DNA of 64,000 nt from Marispirochaeta sp. (GCF_963668165.1 NZ_OY764209.1:2232001-2296000); one strand, 5' to 3'. Positions 45,030 through 54,733 are shown, numbered from the stretch's first letter. Translations and numbers: made by a program. Notes: a model not told the origin generated them from the letters alone.

Positions 45030-46338
45030 TTGAGCATATCCAAACCCGGTACTTTGGGAATTATCGCCTGCCCCGGCGGAGCCAGTTTTCCGCCAATGAA
45101 TTATTACCGCATCTGCGGTCAATTTATACCCGCAAGTATCAGCGCATGGCCTCACGGCTTTGCCAAGCGGTACAAGATACCTAAAGAAAAAGCCATCGAG
45201 AAGATTAATTTTGTGCAGGATCTGCATATCCCGACACAACATCACGGTTTCTTCGGTGAGCGTTACCGGCCCCCCTCCTTTGAAATACCAACCCAGTTTA
45301 CCCGCTTTGCCAACGGAGAGTTCAAGGCGGAGATTTTCTCCTCCGTACGGGGAATAGACCCTCTATATAATTCAGGATGTGGAAAATCATTATCCTGTAC
45401 CCCTGGACGGCGAAGAGACGGTCCTGACATTAAACGATCACATGTTCATTCTCTTTGTTACCATCGATGCAGCGATTCAGGCCGGGGCCAGGAGTGTTAC
45501 ACTTGTTCTGCCGGTTTATCCTTACTCCAGGCAGCATAAAAGGAAGGGCCGGGAGAGTCTGACCGCGGCATGGTTCGGCAGGATCTGCGAATTTATGGGT
45601 GTTGAGCGGATTATCACCCTGGATATTCATTCCCGGGAAATCCAGAACACCTTTCATCGAACCGCTATTGAAACCTTCACGCTTCGTATCAAATTCTGCG
45701 GGCATTGTCACGGCTGGTCGATCTTGTACATGAAGACCTGGTGGTGGTGGCCCCCCGATACCGGGGCGGTGGATCGCAACAAATTCTACGCGGTAAGTCT
45801 TCACAAGCCTCTGGCTCTGCTCTACAAGGAGCGGGACTACTCCAAGGTCAGCCAGGCCGGCGACAGTAATATAACCAGCATCAAACCTGCTGGGGCATGT
45901 GGAGGGAAAAACCGTTTTTATGGCCGACGATATGCTGGGTACAGGCGGCACCCTTATCAAGGCCATGGACCCACCTTAAGGAGCTGGGTGCCGAAAAGAT
46001 CATATGCGCCATAAGCCTTCCTCTCTTTACCGGAAAGGCCATTGATGAGTTTGGACGCGGCATACAAAAAAGGCCTTTTTTACCGGATTATCGGGACAAA
46101 TGCGATTTACCATGACGAAAGCCTTATGAACAAAGAGTGGTTCGTTTCCGTAAATATTGCGAACCTCTTTTCCAGGATCATTTCCCGACTGCATCACGGA
46201 CGTTCCTTAAGTCCTCTTCTGGATAACCGCAAGATTATTCAGCGCCTGTTATCGCAAGTGGCTGCAGAAAGCGGAGAAGATGAGCTTCCCTTTGACAGGG
46301 AGCCTGCCAGGGAGTCAGGCAAGGAGAAAGGGGACTAA
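45030..46338 (+). pseudogene. prs: Ribose-phosphate pyrophosphokinase, long form, frame broken by about eight indels
   Basis: One gene of about 430 codons can be followed through eight one-base shifts (near 45090, 45163, 45359, 45680, 45755, 45888, 45972 and 46055). Markers in order are LGIIACPGGASF, LAKRYKIPKEKAIEKINF, TRFANGEFKAEIFSSVRG, LYIIQDVENHYP, LVLPVYPYSRQHKRKGRES (PRPP synthase motif), ERIITLDIHSREIQN, VVVAPDTGAVDRNKFYA, VFMADDMLGTGGTLIKAM (PRPP-binding loop) and RIIGTNAIYHDESLMN. Prs makes PRPP from ribose-5-phosphate and ATP. About 65 residues between the N-terminal motif and TRFANGE are extra relative to the usual 310-residue form. The start codon is uncertain. Confidence 0.82.
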
Positions 46339-46343
46339 CGAAT

Positions 46344-47733
46344 ATGGCGCCTTCCCGCAGTCACCTTGCTGTCGATATAGGAACCAGCTCTCTCAAGGCC
46401 GCTCTGCTTGATGAGCAGGGAACCCCGCTCTCCAGCACAAAAGTCTCCTTTACCGGAATGCCCGGTGCCGACATGGAGGCATGGAACCCCTCTGTCTGGG
46501 ACGCAGCCTTTCAAAAAGCCCTTGCTTCCTTAGCGGATACATCCTCTGTTTCATCTGTAACCGTCTCTGGTAACGGCCCTACTCTGATACCCTTGAGCAA
46601 AGACGGACACCCTTCAGGGAAGGCTCTTCTCTGGCTGCAGAGAAGGACTCCGGCTGCGACACCTCCTGATTCTTCTTCATACTTTCTGCCCTCAGCTGCC
46701 TGGTTTCGCGAAAACTATCCCGGTTTGTTCCGGAAGACGGCGGTATTTACTACCTGTCCCGGTTATTTGAGTTTCCGCCTGACCGGTGTGACGACCGGAG
46801 CGAGCCCCGGAAGAGAGTTCTCCCGTTTTATGTGGGACCCCCGGTCAGATCGCTGCCTGGGTTTTCGATCCGTCTCTGTTCCCGGAGCTCTTTTTAACCG
46901 GCAGCAGAATCGGCGGGATAAGCGCCGCGGCGGCCGGAAACTTTGGTCTGCCGGAAGGGATTCCCGTCTATGCCGGCGGGCCGGATTACATGATGGCGAT
47001 CATCGGGTCCGGTGCTGTTCGCCCCGGTCTCAGCTGTGACCGGGCGGGGACTTCAGAAGGTATAAACTACTGTTCAGAAAAGAGCATAAATTCCCCCTCC
47101 TTGCGGACACTGCCCCATGCAGTACCGGGGCTCTATACGGTTGCCGGTATCCTCTCATCCACCGGAAGGGTCTTTGAGTGGTTTCGTCGTATAACCAACC
47201 AGACAGCCCGGGAGTATGATGACATTCTCAGGGAGATTTATGCCCTGCCTTTGAAAGCTCGGGCTCCCCGCTTTTTTCCATCCCGTCACCGCGGACCGAT
47301 TTGGGATTTTAATCAGGGTATCTTCGCCGGACTGCAGCCCGAGCACACCCATATTGAACTTGGAAAAGGGGTTGTGGAAGCCATCGCCTTCGGGATTCTC
47401 GATGTTGTGGAGACGCTGAACGGGGAGGGTTGTTCTGTCAGCTCCCTGCGGGGTACGGGCGGACAGTATCGTAACCTCCTCTGGAACCGCATGAAGGCGG
47501 ATATTCTGGGTATCCCCCTGGAGATCCCCCTGGTTATAGATGCGGAGCTGATCGGAAATCTCTGTGCTGCCCTGGTTGGTGAGGGGCGCTACAGCGGCCT
47601 TGCCGAGGCGGCGGAAGATCTGGTCCGGATCGAAGAGCGTATTGAGCCCGATATGGAACGGCACGCCGTTTATCGGGAGCTGTACGGAGAGTACCGGGCA
47701 GCCTGCGCGCTTATTCCCGAAACAAACCCATAA
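46344..47733 (+). pseudogene. FGGY-family carbohydrate kinase with one frameshift
   Basis: A kinase of about 460 codons. The N-terminal domain has HLAVDIGTSSLKAALLDEQG (phosphate 1 loop), then VTVSGNGPTLIPL and FRLTG. At 46838-46842 a run of five C needs to be four; after that the frame continues FDPSLFPELFLTGSRIGGIS, GIPVYAGGPDYMMAIIGSGA and the C-terminal SLRGTGGQYRNLLWNRMKADIL (family motif) to the stop at 47733. The substrate is probably a pentulose or similar sugar, which cannot be narrowed. It begins 5 bases after prs. The C-terminus overlaps the convergent YgjP gene by 23 bases. Confidence 0.8.
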
Positions 47734-48409
47734 TTCCCCGGTTGGCTTTAAGCCAGGCTTCGGCCTTTTTATACTCAGGAAAATAGTGTTTTACCAGGCG
47801 CCAGTAAGCGGGGGAATGGTTCAGATGGCGCTGGTGGCAGAGTTCGTGAACAATAAGGTAGTCCCGGACCGCCGGGGGGATCATGATGATCCGCCAGTTC
47901 AGGGATATGTTGCCCAGACCTGAGGAGCTCCCCCATCGGGTGCGCTGGTTTCTGAAAAAAATCCTCTTAAAGCTGATGCCGGTTATGGCGGATATGCTCA
48001 TCGCCCGCTTTTCGAGCTCTTCTTTCGCGAGTTTCATCAGCCATTTTTCCATGACCGCCAAAGAGGCCTCTTTGCTGCCGTCAAAGGTGTCCACAACCAG
48101 GGTCTCTTCATGTATTTCCACGCCGCCACGCTTGCGCCGGCCCTTTTTCATGATGACCCTGTGAAAAACTCCCCGCAGCATGAGCCGCAGCAGAGGGTCG
48201 TTCTGTTCCCGGTTTGCCTGGAGTTGGGTAAGATGCTTCAGCACCCAATTGCGCTTGGCCGCAACACCCGAGGTAATCTGTACAGTAGAGAGCTCCCCTG
48301 GAGCTGAAACAGTTACCTTACCTGCCTGGGAAATGCGTATATTTATCCGTTTTTGTCCAGGACGCCGAATAAGTTCATATTCAAATCCCGGTCCACGTAC
48401 CAAAGCCAC
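47711..48409 (-). CDS. YgjP-like zinc metalloprotease (DUF45/M48-related)
   Basis: A 232-residue protein with YELIRRPGQKRINIRISQAGKVTVSAP at the N-terminus (the YgjP opening), RTRWGSSSGLGNISLNWR in the middle and the zinc site HELCHQRHLNHSPAYW (HExxH with a distal His) near residue 190. YgjP-like proteins are cytoplasmic zinc peptidases of unknown role, often linked to nucleic-acid or restriction loci. GTG at 48409 is the likely start, lacking a clear ribosome binding site; it begins 6 bases after the histidine kinase gene ends, so they may be co-transcribed. Confidence 0.85.
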   Translation of the reverse strand: MALVRGPGFEYELIRRPGQKRINIRISQAGKVTVSAPGELSTVQITSGVAAKRNWVLKHLTQLQANREQNDPLLRLMLRGVFHRVIMKKGRRKRGGVEIHEETLVVDTFDGSKEASLAVMEKWLMKLAKEELEKRAMSISAITGISFKRIFFRNQRTRWGSSSGLGNISLNWRIIMIPPAVRDYLIVHELCHQRHLNHSPAYWRLVKHYFPEYKKAEAWLKANRGIMGLFRE

Positions 48410-48415
48410 AGTTTT

Positions 48416-49936
48416 CTATACCACGGAAGAGGGGCTCTGTCCATCTGCAGGCTTTTTACCGCTGTCAGGTTCTCTATCCGGAAAAATAACGGTAAAGCGT
48501 GTTCCATTACGTGTTTCCAGAGACAGTTTTCCGTCGAGCTGCTGGGTCAATGCCTGGATCAGGGTTATTCCCAGGGATCCGTTGGGATTCTCAAGAAGCG
48601 CGGGGTCTGTTCCTGTTCCGTTGTCTGCTACAGACAGAATCATGCGGGACTTTTCCTTCCGGACCTCCACAATGATGATGCCCTCTGAAGGGTTGAGGAA
48701 CGCGTGCTTTAAAGCATTTGTAAGCAGCTCGGTAAGGATCAGGCCGCAGAGTACCGACTGGTCTACACTCATGGGGAATTCGTCAACGTGAATCTTTATT
48801 TCAGGCCGGCCGCCATTCGAGGTATACAATTGGAGAACCGAACTTGAGAGCTGCCGGATATACTCAGCCATATCAATGTTATGCAGGGTTTTTCCAGCGT
48901 AAACGGACTCATGGACCAGGGCCATGGCCCTGATGCGTACAACGCTGTCCCGAAGAATGTGCTGCTGCTCCTGGGAGAGTTCCGAGGACTGAAGGTTCAA
49001 AAGAGATGAGATGATCTGCAGATTGTTCTTTACCCGGTGATGGACTTCTTTTAATAGAACCTCTTTTTCCTGTAATGACGATTCAAGCTGCAGTCTGGAG
49101 TCCTTCAGGTGGATCAGCATGCTCCTGAAGTTGCTTAGAAGCACCCGGGCTTCCGAGTGGTTCTTTTTATAGCTCGGCATAGTGGTTTCTATCTTATCCG
49201 GATTTTTCGCAATCATGGAAAAGCGATAAAGAAGAAAACTGTAAGCCCGGTAATAGGGCCGGAACAGAAAAATCAGGATCGTCGTAAAAATGAGCAGAAC
49301 GCCGATTATCCCCAGGGCCCCGCCGCGGAACTGACGATCCATAATAAAGTTGATATCGTTAATGTAAAGTCCGGTCCCTATGTAGCAGCCAAGGGAATCG
49401 ATCCCGACCACGTAGGAGATCTTTTTTTCCGGTATCCTGCGGTCCGGGGTAGGGTAGTAGTACTCGACGTAGCCCCCTCCCTGTTTAGCGGTTTTTATAA
49501 GTTCCTGTATAAGATACTTTCCGTTAACATCCTGCATGTTCCACTGGTCCGTTCCTTCCAGCTCAGGTTCAAAGGGCTGGACCAGCATTGTGCCGTCGTA
49601 GGCGCTCATGAAAATGTAGTTTTTGGTGGCGGGGTCGTCGTATACCAGGGAGCGGAGGGTCAATCTGATCTGGAAGATAGCCTGATTCTTTTTCAGGCCC
49701 CCCTCTTCGTAGCGCGAGATAATTGGCTTTACCGCATTGACACCCAGGGCAACAAGGCGCTTTATTTCCTGTTTACGCATGTCAAGCATGCTTTCCCTCA
49801 GATTAAGCGCGAAAGTAACATTGAGGACTATAATGACAGCGATTGCAGCGACCAGCGAGGCTGCAAGACGAAATGTACTGCGGGAGGTGATCTTCACCTT
49901 ATCATGAGGAGGCTCGGATTTCTCGAATGCCGACAT
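48416..49936 (-). CDS. Sensor histidine kinase with extracellular Cache domain (HisKA_2 type)
   Basis: A 506-residue membrane kinase: a first helix (LAASLVAAIAVIIVLNVTFAL), a periplasmic single-Cache domain of about 170 residues (NYIFMSAYDGTMLVQPF, YVVGIDSLGCYIGTGLYI), a second helix (ALGIIGVLLIFTTILIFLF) and a linker. Then comes a HisKA_2 dimerisation box EVHHRVKNNLQIISSLLNLQ with the phospho-accepting His and an ATPase domain (LTELLTNALKHAF, NGTGTDPALL, NGSLGITLIQAL). This HWE/HisKA_2 type usually feeds a response regulator with an output domain, but none is adjacent. The ligand is unknown; sCache domains often bind carboxylates. Confidence 0.9.
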   Translation of the reverse strand: MSAFEKSEPPHDKVKITSRSTFRLAASLVAAIAVIIVLNVTFALNLRESMLDMRKQEIKRLVALGVNAVKPIISRYEEGGLKKNQAIFQIRLTLRSLVYDDPATKNYIFMSAYDGTMLVQPFEPELEGTDQWNMQDVNGKYLIQELIKTAKQGGGYVEYYYPTPDRRIPEKKISYVVGIDSLGCYIGTGLYINDINFIMDRQFRGGALGIIGVLLIFTTILIFLFRPYYRAYSFLLYRFSMIAKNPDKIETTMPSYKKNHSEARVLLSNFRSMLIHLKDSRLQLESSLQEKEVLLKEVHHRVKNNLQIISSLLNLQSSELSQEQQHILRDSVVRIRAMALVHESVYAGKTLHNIDMAEYIRQLSSSVLQLYTSNGGRPEIKIHVDEFPMSVDQSVLCGLILTELLTNALKHAFLNPSEGIIIVEVRKEKSRMILSVADNGTGTDPALLENPNGSLGITLIQALTQQLDGKLSLETRNGTRFTVIFPDREPDSGKKPADGQSPSSVV

Positions 49937-49975
49937 ATACAGTTAAATATAAGATAATAAAGTTAATCATACAAG

Positions 49976-51334
49976 CTAAGTAAGAATCCCCCGGTTCCAG
50001 ATAGCGACGTTCTCTTTGATGGAAGTCAGATCCCCCCGGGTGAATTCCCCCCATTCCATGGGGAAAAAGGTATTGTTGTGAAACAGAGGTTCTTCTGTCA
50101 GAGGATAGCGGCTTTTCGCGACACATTTTTCCCATAGGGGACTCCCGGGGACCGGGGAGAATTCGGCAATATGGATCCGTACCTTCCCCTCGCGGGCTTC
50201 GTGCACTGAATCCTGTACCTCATCACTTCTCTGTTCCGGCAGCCCGGCCAGGATATACACTGCGATCTGCCTGGATGCAAACCCTGCCCGCCGCAGTGTC
50301 TCCACGGTTTCGCTAAAGCTCTCTTCCCGGTACTTGGGCCCGTGGGCAGCATGAAAATTCCGGGAAGAACTTTCGTAGCCAAGGCGCACCTCCATGAAGC
50401 CTGCGCGTTTCATGAGGCCTGCGATCGTAGGGCTTATCTTGCTTACATGCACTGCGTTGGGTGTATAGAACGACGGGCTCATGTCCGAATCCAGTATTTT
50501 CTCAAGAAAGGGAACAAGCATGGACTCGCTGTTAACAAGAAGAGCGTCGTCGTAAAAAGCAAAATTCCGCAGGCCCGCTCTGTAGAGCCGTTCAAACTGG
50601 TCAAACTCTTTCTCCGGGTCTCCCTGTATAAAGCCCGGGTGGAGGGCTCCGGATGCACAGTAGTCGCAGCTGAAAGGACAGCCTTCGTTCAGTCTCAGCA
50701 CCCCGGCATCGCCCCAAAGCGCTCTATTCTCCGGAGGATCAGGGAGCGGACCCTCAATTCTGACCGTCGGCAGGCCTGTCCCGGCAAGCAGCTTATCCAG
50801 GCTTTCGCCATCAAGGCTGCCGGGGACCCTGTCGGCACCGGTATGATCACGGCAGTGCCGCGGCATCAGTGAGGCATACACCCCGCCGGCAATAAGCGGA
50901 ACATCGGGGAAAAGGGTTTTTACCATCATCCCTGCTTCCTCTGCTCCCTTGTACCAGTAGGTCATTCCGGTGCTGAGGAACACGATATCCGGACGGGCCT
51001 TCTGTATCTGCGTTTTCATAACCTCAGGCAGAACTCCGTATCGGGCGAAATGCCGCTGAAAATCCCCGGGCAGACGCTTTTGCAGTTCCCGGGGTATCGG
51101 GAGGGGGCTGCGGAAGAACTTTCCCGTGCCATTGCTTTTACGTTTCGGGGAGCCGAGAGTCTCAGCGGTGACTGCGTCGCGGTAATCCAGGGCGTTCAGG
51201 TAATGGACTTCGTATCCCCCCTGCTGCAGTGCCCCGGCGATTCTGAAAAGCCCGTAAGGCTTGAGAAACAGATCGTACAGGGCAAAATCGCAGACCGGCG
51301 GATGTATCAGCAAAGCACGGGGTTTTTCGTTCAT
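49976..51334 (-). CDS. Radical SAM protein with N-terminal B12-binding-like domain
   Basis: A 452-residue protein. The first about 170 residues resemble a B12-binding/UVR-type alpha/beta domain (ALLIHPPVCDFALYDLFLKP, GLFRIAGALQQGGYEVHYLN, PDIVFLSTGMTYW). The radical SAM core follows, with the CxxxCxxC iron-sulfur motif in LNEGCPFSCDYC and later GYESSSRNFHAAHG and YILAGLPEQR. Such proteins are methylthiotransferases, methyltransferases or cyclases; the product cannot be named here. No neighbouring biosynthetic partners are seen, so it may be a stand-alone modification enzyme. Confidence 0.85.
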   Translation of the reverse strand: MNEKPRALLIHPPVCDFALYDLFLKPYGLFRIAGALQQGGYEVHYLNALDYRDAVTAETLGSPKRKSNGTGKFFRSPLPIPRELQKRLPGDFQRHFARYGVLPEVMKTQIQKARPDIVFLSTGMTYWYKGAEEAGMMVKTLFPDVPLIAGGVYASLMPRHCRDHTGADRVPGSLDGESLDKLLAGTGLPTVRIEGPLPDPPENRALWGDAGVLRLNEGCPFSCDYCASGALHPGFIQGDPEKEFDQFERLYRAGLRNFAFYDDALLVNSESMLVPFLEKILDSDMSPSFYTPNAVHVSKISPTIAGLMKRAGFMEVRLGYESSSRNFHAAHGPKYREESFSETVETLRRAGFASRQIAVYILAGLPEQRSDEVQDSVHEAREGKVRIHIAEFSPVPGSPLWEKCVAKSRYPLTEEPLFHNNTFFPMEWGEFTRGDLTSIKENVAIWNRGILT

Positions 51335-51512
51335 TGTCTTGCATGCTCACCCTATCACAGCTGTTTATGGCTGTCATTATCTGCCGGGACTGAGAAAATA
51401 CAGCGATGTAGGACTTGAGCGTGAGATAGTACAGAAACGTAGAGGATACAATCATAGGAAAAGGTGTCTAAATCATGATTATATAAGTAGATACAGATTA
51501 ATCATGCTGTGT

Positions 51513-51528
51513 TGGCATGAACTTTGCA
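51513..51528 (+). promoter_or_regulatory. Sigma-54 promoter upstream of the chemoreceptor-like gene
   Basis: TGGCATG (51513-51519), AACT and TTGCA (51524-51528) match the sigma-54 consensus TGGCACG-N4-TTGCA at all but one position. The invariant GG (51514-51515) and GC (51526-51527) are exactly 12 bases apart. The predicted transcription start is near 51539, with CAGGAGG and the start codon following. A sigma-54-dependent activator gene lies just downstream on the other strand. Confidence 0.75.
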
Positions 51529-51556
51529 TTTTTTCTGCAGGAGGCTTGCTTTGTGT

Positions 51557-53020
51557 ATGACTGGATTATTAGCTATTCTGCGGAGGCAGACAGGAACAAT
51601 CGATGAGGTTGCGGGAGCGGATGTAAAGTGCGCCGATTGCCGGAATATTGAACCGGGAGAAATTATCGCGTTCTTTCACCGATTATCCGGCGGAAGACTG
51701 GACTTGACATTCGAACTCCCGGGAATAAATCCCGTCGCACAGGCAGTTAACGGGCATGTTTCTTCCCTGGAAAGCTTTTTCTCTTCCCTTATGGAGAATC
51801 TTGTCCAGGTAAGCGGTTCAGGAAAATATCTGGAAGAACGGGTGGGAAGTCTGTCTCGCCAGGCAGATACTCAGACTGTCTCTGTACGGGAAATTACCCT
51901 GGAGACGAACAGGTTAAATGGAGAGATCCATTCTCTTGCGGAACGGGTTTCCGGGTTTGCGGGTCTGACACACGATTCCTTTAACGCGGCATCCGAGGGC
52001 TATTCCCTGAACGGGGAGTTTCAGATGCGTCTGGAAAATCTGAAAGCCGGCATGGTTCGGACTGTCGGAGCTATGAACAAACTGACCGGTCTGCTGGACT
52101 CTGTTCTGTCTCTCACGGAAATTATCGATGAATCTGCGGAGGCACTTCACCTGATATCCATAAATACCGCCATAGAGGCAGCCAGGGCCGGCGACAGGGG
52201 CTTCGGGGTGATCGCAACAGAACTGCGGGCTCTGGCCCGTCGTGCAGGAGAAACGGTCCGCGAGGTGGACCGCATTGTAAATTCCGTTCATGAAGAGATA
52301 AAGGCTGTTGACGAGGCAATTGAGGATTCCGCTTCCGTCATGGATGTTCTGATCAGCGACTCCGAAAGGGTTGGAGAGGCTTTCTCCGGAATAAACGAAT
52401 TTGCACGGAAAGTAGAGGAGGAGGGATCTTCTATTTCAAATGAAATACTGAAGCAACGGGAAGGGCTGGGATCGGTGGCTACGCGGGTGCAGGCAATATC
52501 CCGGGCCAGTGAAGAGATTCAGGGAGAGGCGGAGAATACCGGAGCTGTGGCAACTCAGCTGAAAAGTATCGTCGGGACTATTCTTGAGAAAACCGGGAGT
52601 CTTCGACTAAGGCGGCATAAGCGGGCAGTGGAGCTGCTGCAGGAGTGTTTGAAAGGTGTTTCCCGGCTTCCCGGAACAGACCGGGAACACCTGGACCGGT
52701 ATCTGGAAGAGTGGATATGCAAGCATGATCAGGTCGAGCTGGTTTATGCCATGGACAGCCGGGGGAGACAGGTGAGCTCGAATATTGTAAGCGGTAAGCA
52801 TAAAGGCTCTGTGCGGGAACAGGGTTTCGGCGAAGACCGCTCGCGGAAAGAGTATTTCTCGTCCCTTCAAAACAGCAATAAGGTCTATGTTTCGGATATC
52901 TATCTCTCTGATGCCAGTAGCAGGCTCTGCATTACCGTGTCCGGATCGACAATTGACCTGGAGGGTGACAGGCTTTGTATCGCCCTGGACCTTAACCTCG
53001 AAGGTCTGGTACGGGTTTGA
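51557..53020 (+). CDS. Soluble methyl-accepting-chemotaxis-like protein with C-terminal sensor domain
   Basis: A 487-residue protein without membrane segments. Its N-terminus has a CADC pair near residue 25. The MCP signalling domain follows, with the hairpin tip ALHLISINTAIEAARAGDRGFGVIATEL near residue 205 and long coiled coils on both sides. From about residue 355 there is a second domain with ELVYAMDSRGRQVSSNI, DRSRKEYFSSL and KVYVSDIYLSD, a pattern seen in PDC/Cache-like sensor domains that are normally extracellular. ATG at 51557 is chosen; TTG at 51551 is also possible with a better-spaced AGGAGG. Expression should need sigma-54. It would signal to CheA/CheW or a related kinase from the cytoplasm. 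Confidence 0.85.
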   Translation: MTGLLAILRRQTGTIDEVAGADVKCADCRNIEPGEIIAFFHRLSGGRLDLTFELPGINPVAQAVNGHVSSLESFFSSLMENLVQVSGSGKYLEERVGSLSRQADTQTVSVREITLETNRLNGEIHSLAERVSGFAGLTHDSFNAASEGYSLNGEFQMRLENLKAGMVRTVGAMNKLTGLLDSVLSLTEIIDESAEALHLISINTAIEAARAGDRGFGVIATELRALARRAGETVREVDRIVNSVHEEIKAVDEAIEDSASVMDVLISDSERVGEAFSGINEFARKVEEEGSSISNEILKQREGLGSVATRVQAISRASEEIQGEAENTGAVATQLKSIVGTILEKTGSLRLRRHKRAVELLQECLKGVSRLPGTDREHLDRYLEEWICKHDQVELVYAMDSRGRQVSSNIVSGKHKGSVREQGFGEDRSRKEYFSSLQNSNKVYVSDIYLSDASSRLCITVSGSTIDLEGDRLCIALDLNLEGLVRV

Positions 53021-53034
53021 TTTTTCCGGAGGAT

Positions 53035-54588
53035 TCAGCCCCGCCGGAAGTGCTGTGAATCGATATTGTGCTTTTTAACCCGGAGGCCCATTATCCGTTC
53101 TGAGATCCCCAGGTGCCTGGCGGCTTTAGCCATGTTGCCCCGGCTGGATTTAAGGGCGTCCAGCAGCAGTTCCCGCTCCAGCTTGTCCATGGCCTCCGGC
53201 AGGGTAGAGCTCAGGTTCGTGCTGGTCGATTCTGCAGACTGAAGGCTTGGCGGCAGATGATGTCCATGAATCACATCTTCCGTGGCCAGCAGAACCGCCC
53301 GCTCAATGCAGTTCTCCAGTTCCCTCACGTTGCCCGGCCAATGGTAGCTCATCAGCAGTTCTATGGCAGAAGTAGAAATACGTTTGATCAGTTTGTGGTT
53401 CTTGTCGCTGTATTTCTCAATGAAGTAGTCTGCCAGCAGGGTGATATCGGACTGTCGGTCCCGCAAGGGGGGTATGTGGATGGGGAAAACATTGAGCCGG
53501 TAATAGAGGTCTTCCCGGAATATCCCCTGTCCCATGAGCTCTTCAAGGTTCCGGTTGGTAGCGGCGACAATCCTGACGTTGCAGTGAATGGTCGCGTTAC
53601 CGCCAACCCGCTCGAATTCCCGCTCCTGCAATACCCTCAGCAGCTTGACTTGGGTTGTAGGCGAGAGGTCTCCGATTTCGTCAAGAAAGATCGTCCCCCC
53701 ATCGGCCTGCTCAAAACGGCCTTTCCTGGTTTGAATGGCCCCGGTAAAGGCGCCTTTTTCATGACCAAAGAGTTCGCTTTCGATTACTGTCTCCGGAAGA
53801 GCGGCGCAGTTTACCTTGATAAAGGGTTTCTCCGCCCGCAGGCTGTTGTAGTGGATTGCGTGGGCAACCAGCTCTTTCCCGGTACCGCTTTCGCCGCGGA
53901 TCAGCACTGTGGCCTCGCTTTTGGATACCTGGGCAATGAGGTCGAAGACCTCCTGCATGGCCCGGGAGTTCCCGATGATGTTGGCAGGACGAAAGCGTTC
54001 CTCCAGTTCCTGCTGAAGACGGATGTTTTCCGCCATCAGCCGTTGCCGCTCCTCCTGGATTGAGCGACGCAGCTTGACCGCCTGGGCAATCATGGATGCA
54101 ATGATCGACAGGAGCCGCAGGTCCTCTTCAAGACTGATGTTGATTGCGAAGAGTCGGTCAACGCTCAGGGTTCCGATGGTTTCGTTCCCTATCTTGATGG
54201 GCACGATTATAAACGAGACATCCTTTTTCTGCAGTTCGTTGCGCGCCCCGGTCTTGTTGAGAAACTGGGTGTCGTTGTTGATGTTGGGGATAATCATAGG
54301 TTCCCCCTTTTCAACAACTTTACCGGTAATTCCTTCTCCTATTTTATATTTCCCCCGTTCCTGCTGCTTTATCGAAAGCCCGTAGGAGGCCTCTATGCCT
54401 ATTTCCCCGGTCTGCCGATTCAACAGGGTGATTGTCCCCCGGAGCATCCCCATATTTTCTGCCATGGAGCGGAGTACAGGATTGATTATCTCCTTGAGAT
54501 CGATGCTTCCGTCCAGAATGCGGCTGATTTCAAAGAGAAGTTGAAGTTCCTTTATTTTTCTGCGATAATGCTGCCTGTCTTCATCCAT
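53035..54588 (-). CDS. Sigma-54-dependent activator, NifA-like (GAF-AAA-Fis)
   Basis: A 517-residue activator: an N-terminal GAF domain (about residues 20-185), an AAA+ domain with Walker [10 protein letters not shown] near residue 229, the sigma-54-contacting loop GAFTGA near residue 277 and Walker [14 protein letters not shown]-terminal Fis-type helix-turn-helix follows ([23 protein letters not shown]). The domain order and the C-terminal motif match NifA-type proteins. The start at 54588 follows AAAGGAG; a 41-codon upstream extension is unlikely. It is convergent with the chemoreceptor-like gene, which has a sigma-54 promoter and is a plausible target. No nif genes are in the window. Confidence 0.9.
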   Translation of the reverse strand: MDEDRQHYRRKIKELQLLFEISRILDGSIDLKEIINPVLRSMAENMGMLRGTITLLNRQTGEIGIEASYGLSIKQQERGKYKIGEGITGKVVEKGEPMIIPNINNDTQFLNKTGARNELQKKDVSFIIVPIKIGNETIGTLSVDRLFAINISLEEDLRLLSIIASMIAQAVKLRRSIQEERQRLMAENIRLQQELEERFRPANIIGNSRAMQEVFDLIAQVSKSEATVLIRGESGTGKELVAHAIHYNSLRAEKPFIKVNCAALPETVIESELFGHEKGAFTGAIQTRKGRFEQADGGTIFLDEIGDLSPTTQVKLLRVLQEREFERVGGNATIHCNVRIVAATNRNLEELMGQGIFREDLYYRLNVFPIHIPPLRDRQSDITLLADYFIEKYSDKNHKLIKRISTSAIELLMSYHWPGNVRELENCIERAVLLATEDVIHGHHLPPSLQSAESTSTNLSSTLPEAMDKLERELLLDALKSSRGNMAKAARHLGISERIMGLRVKKHNIDSQHFRRG

Positions 54589-54704
54589 CAGCGGCGGCTC
54601 CTTTGTAGTGCGGGATACAATGATGTCTGCACTCTTCGTAAAAAATACTATTTTGTAGGATTTGTCGCAAGCGGCCGGGATGGCATATTTTATGCAGTTA
54701 TCTA

Positions 54705-54733
54705 TTGACAAAAAAAAGGCCTTTTGTTAGGTT
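54705..54733 (+). promoter_or_regulatory. Promoter of the tRNA-Thr/rpmG transcript
   Basis: A perfect TTGACA (54705-54710), a 17-base spacer and TAGGTT (54728-54733) lie 20 bases upstream of tRNA-Thr. The spacer contains the palindrome AAAAGGCCTTTT, and an AGGTTG-TTT-CAACCT hairpin overlaps the -10 region. Confidence 0.5.

Noticed and set aside
44947..45184. Open frame at 44948-45184 as a separate gene
   Set aside because: Its second half (NELLPHLRSIYTRKYQRM) is part of the frameshifted prs gene; the first half has no start signal or recognisable content.
54681..54696. Second sigma-54-like site TGGCATATTTTATGCA upstream of tRNA-Thr
   Set aside because: GG and GC spacing is right but the -12 block is ATGCA instead of TTGCA; the site points toward tRNA-Thr, which already has a good TTGACA promoter, so chance is more likely.
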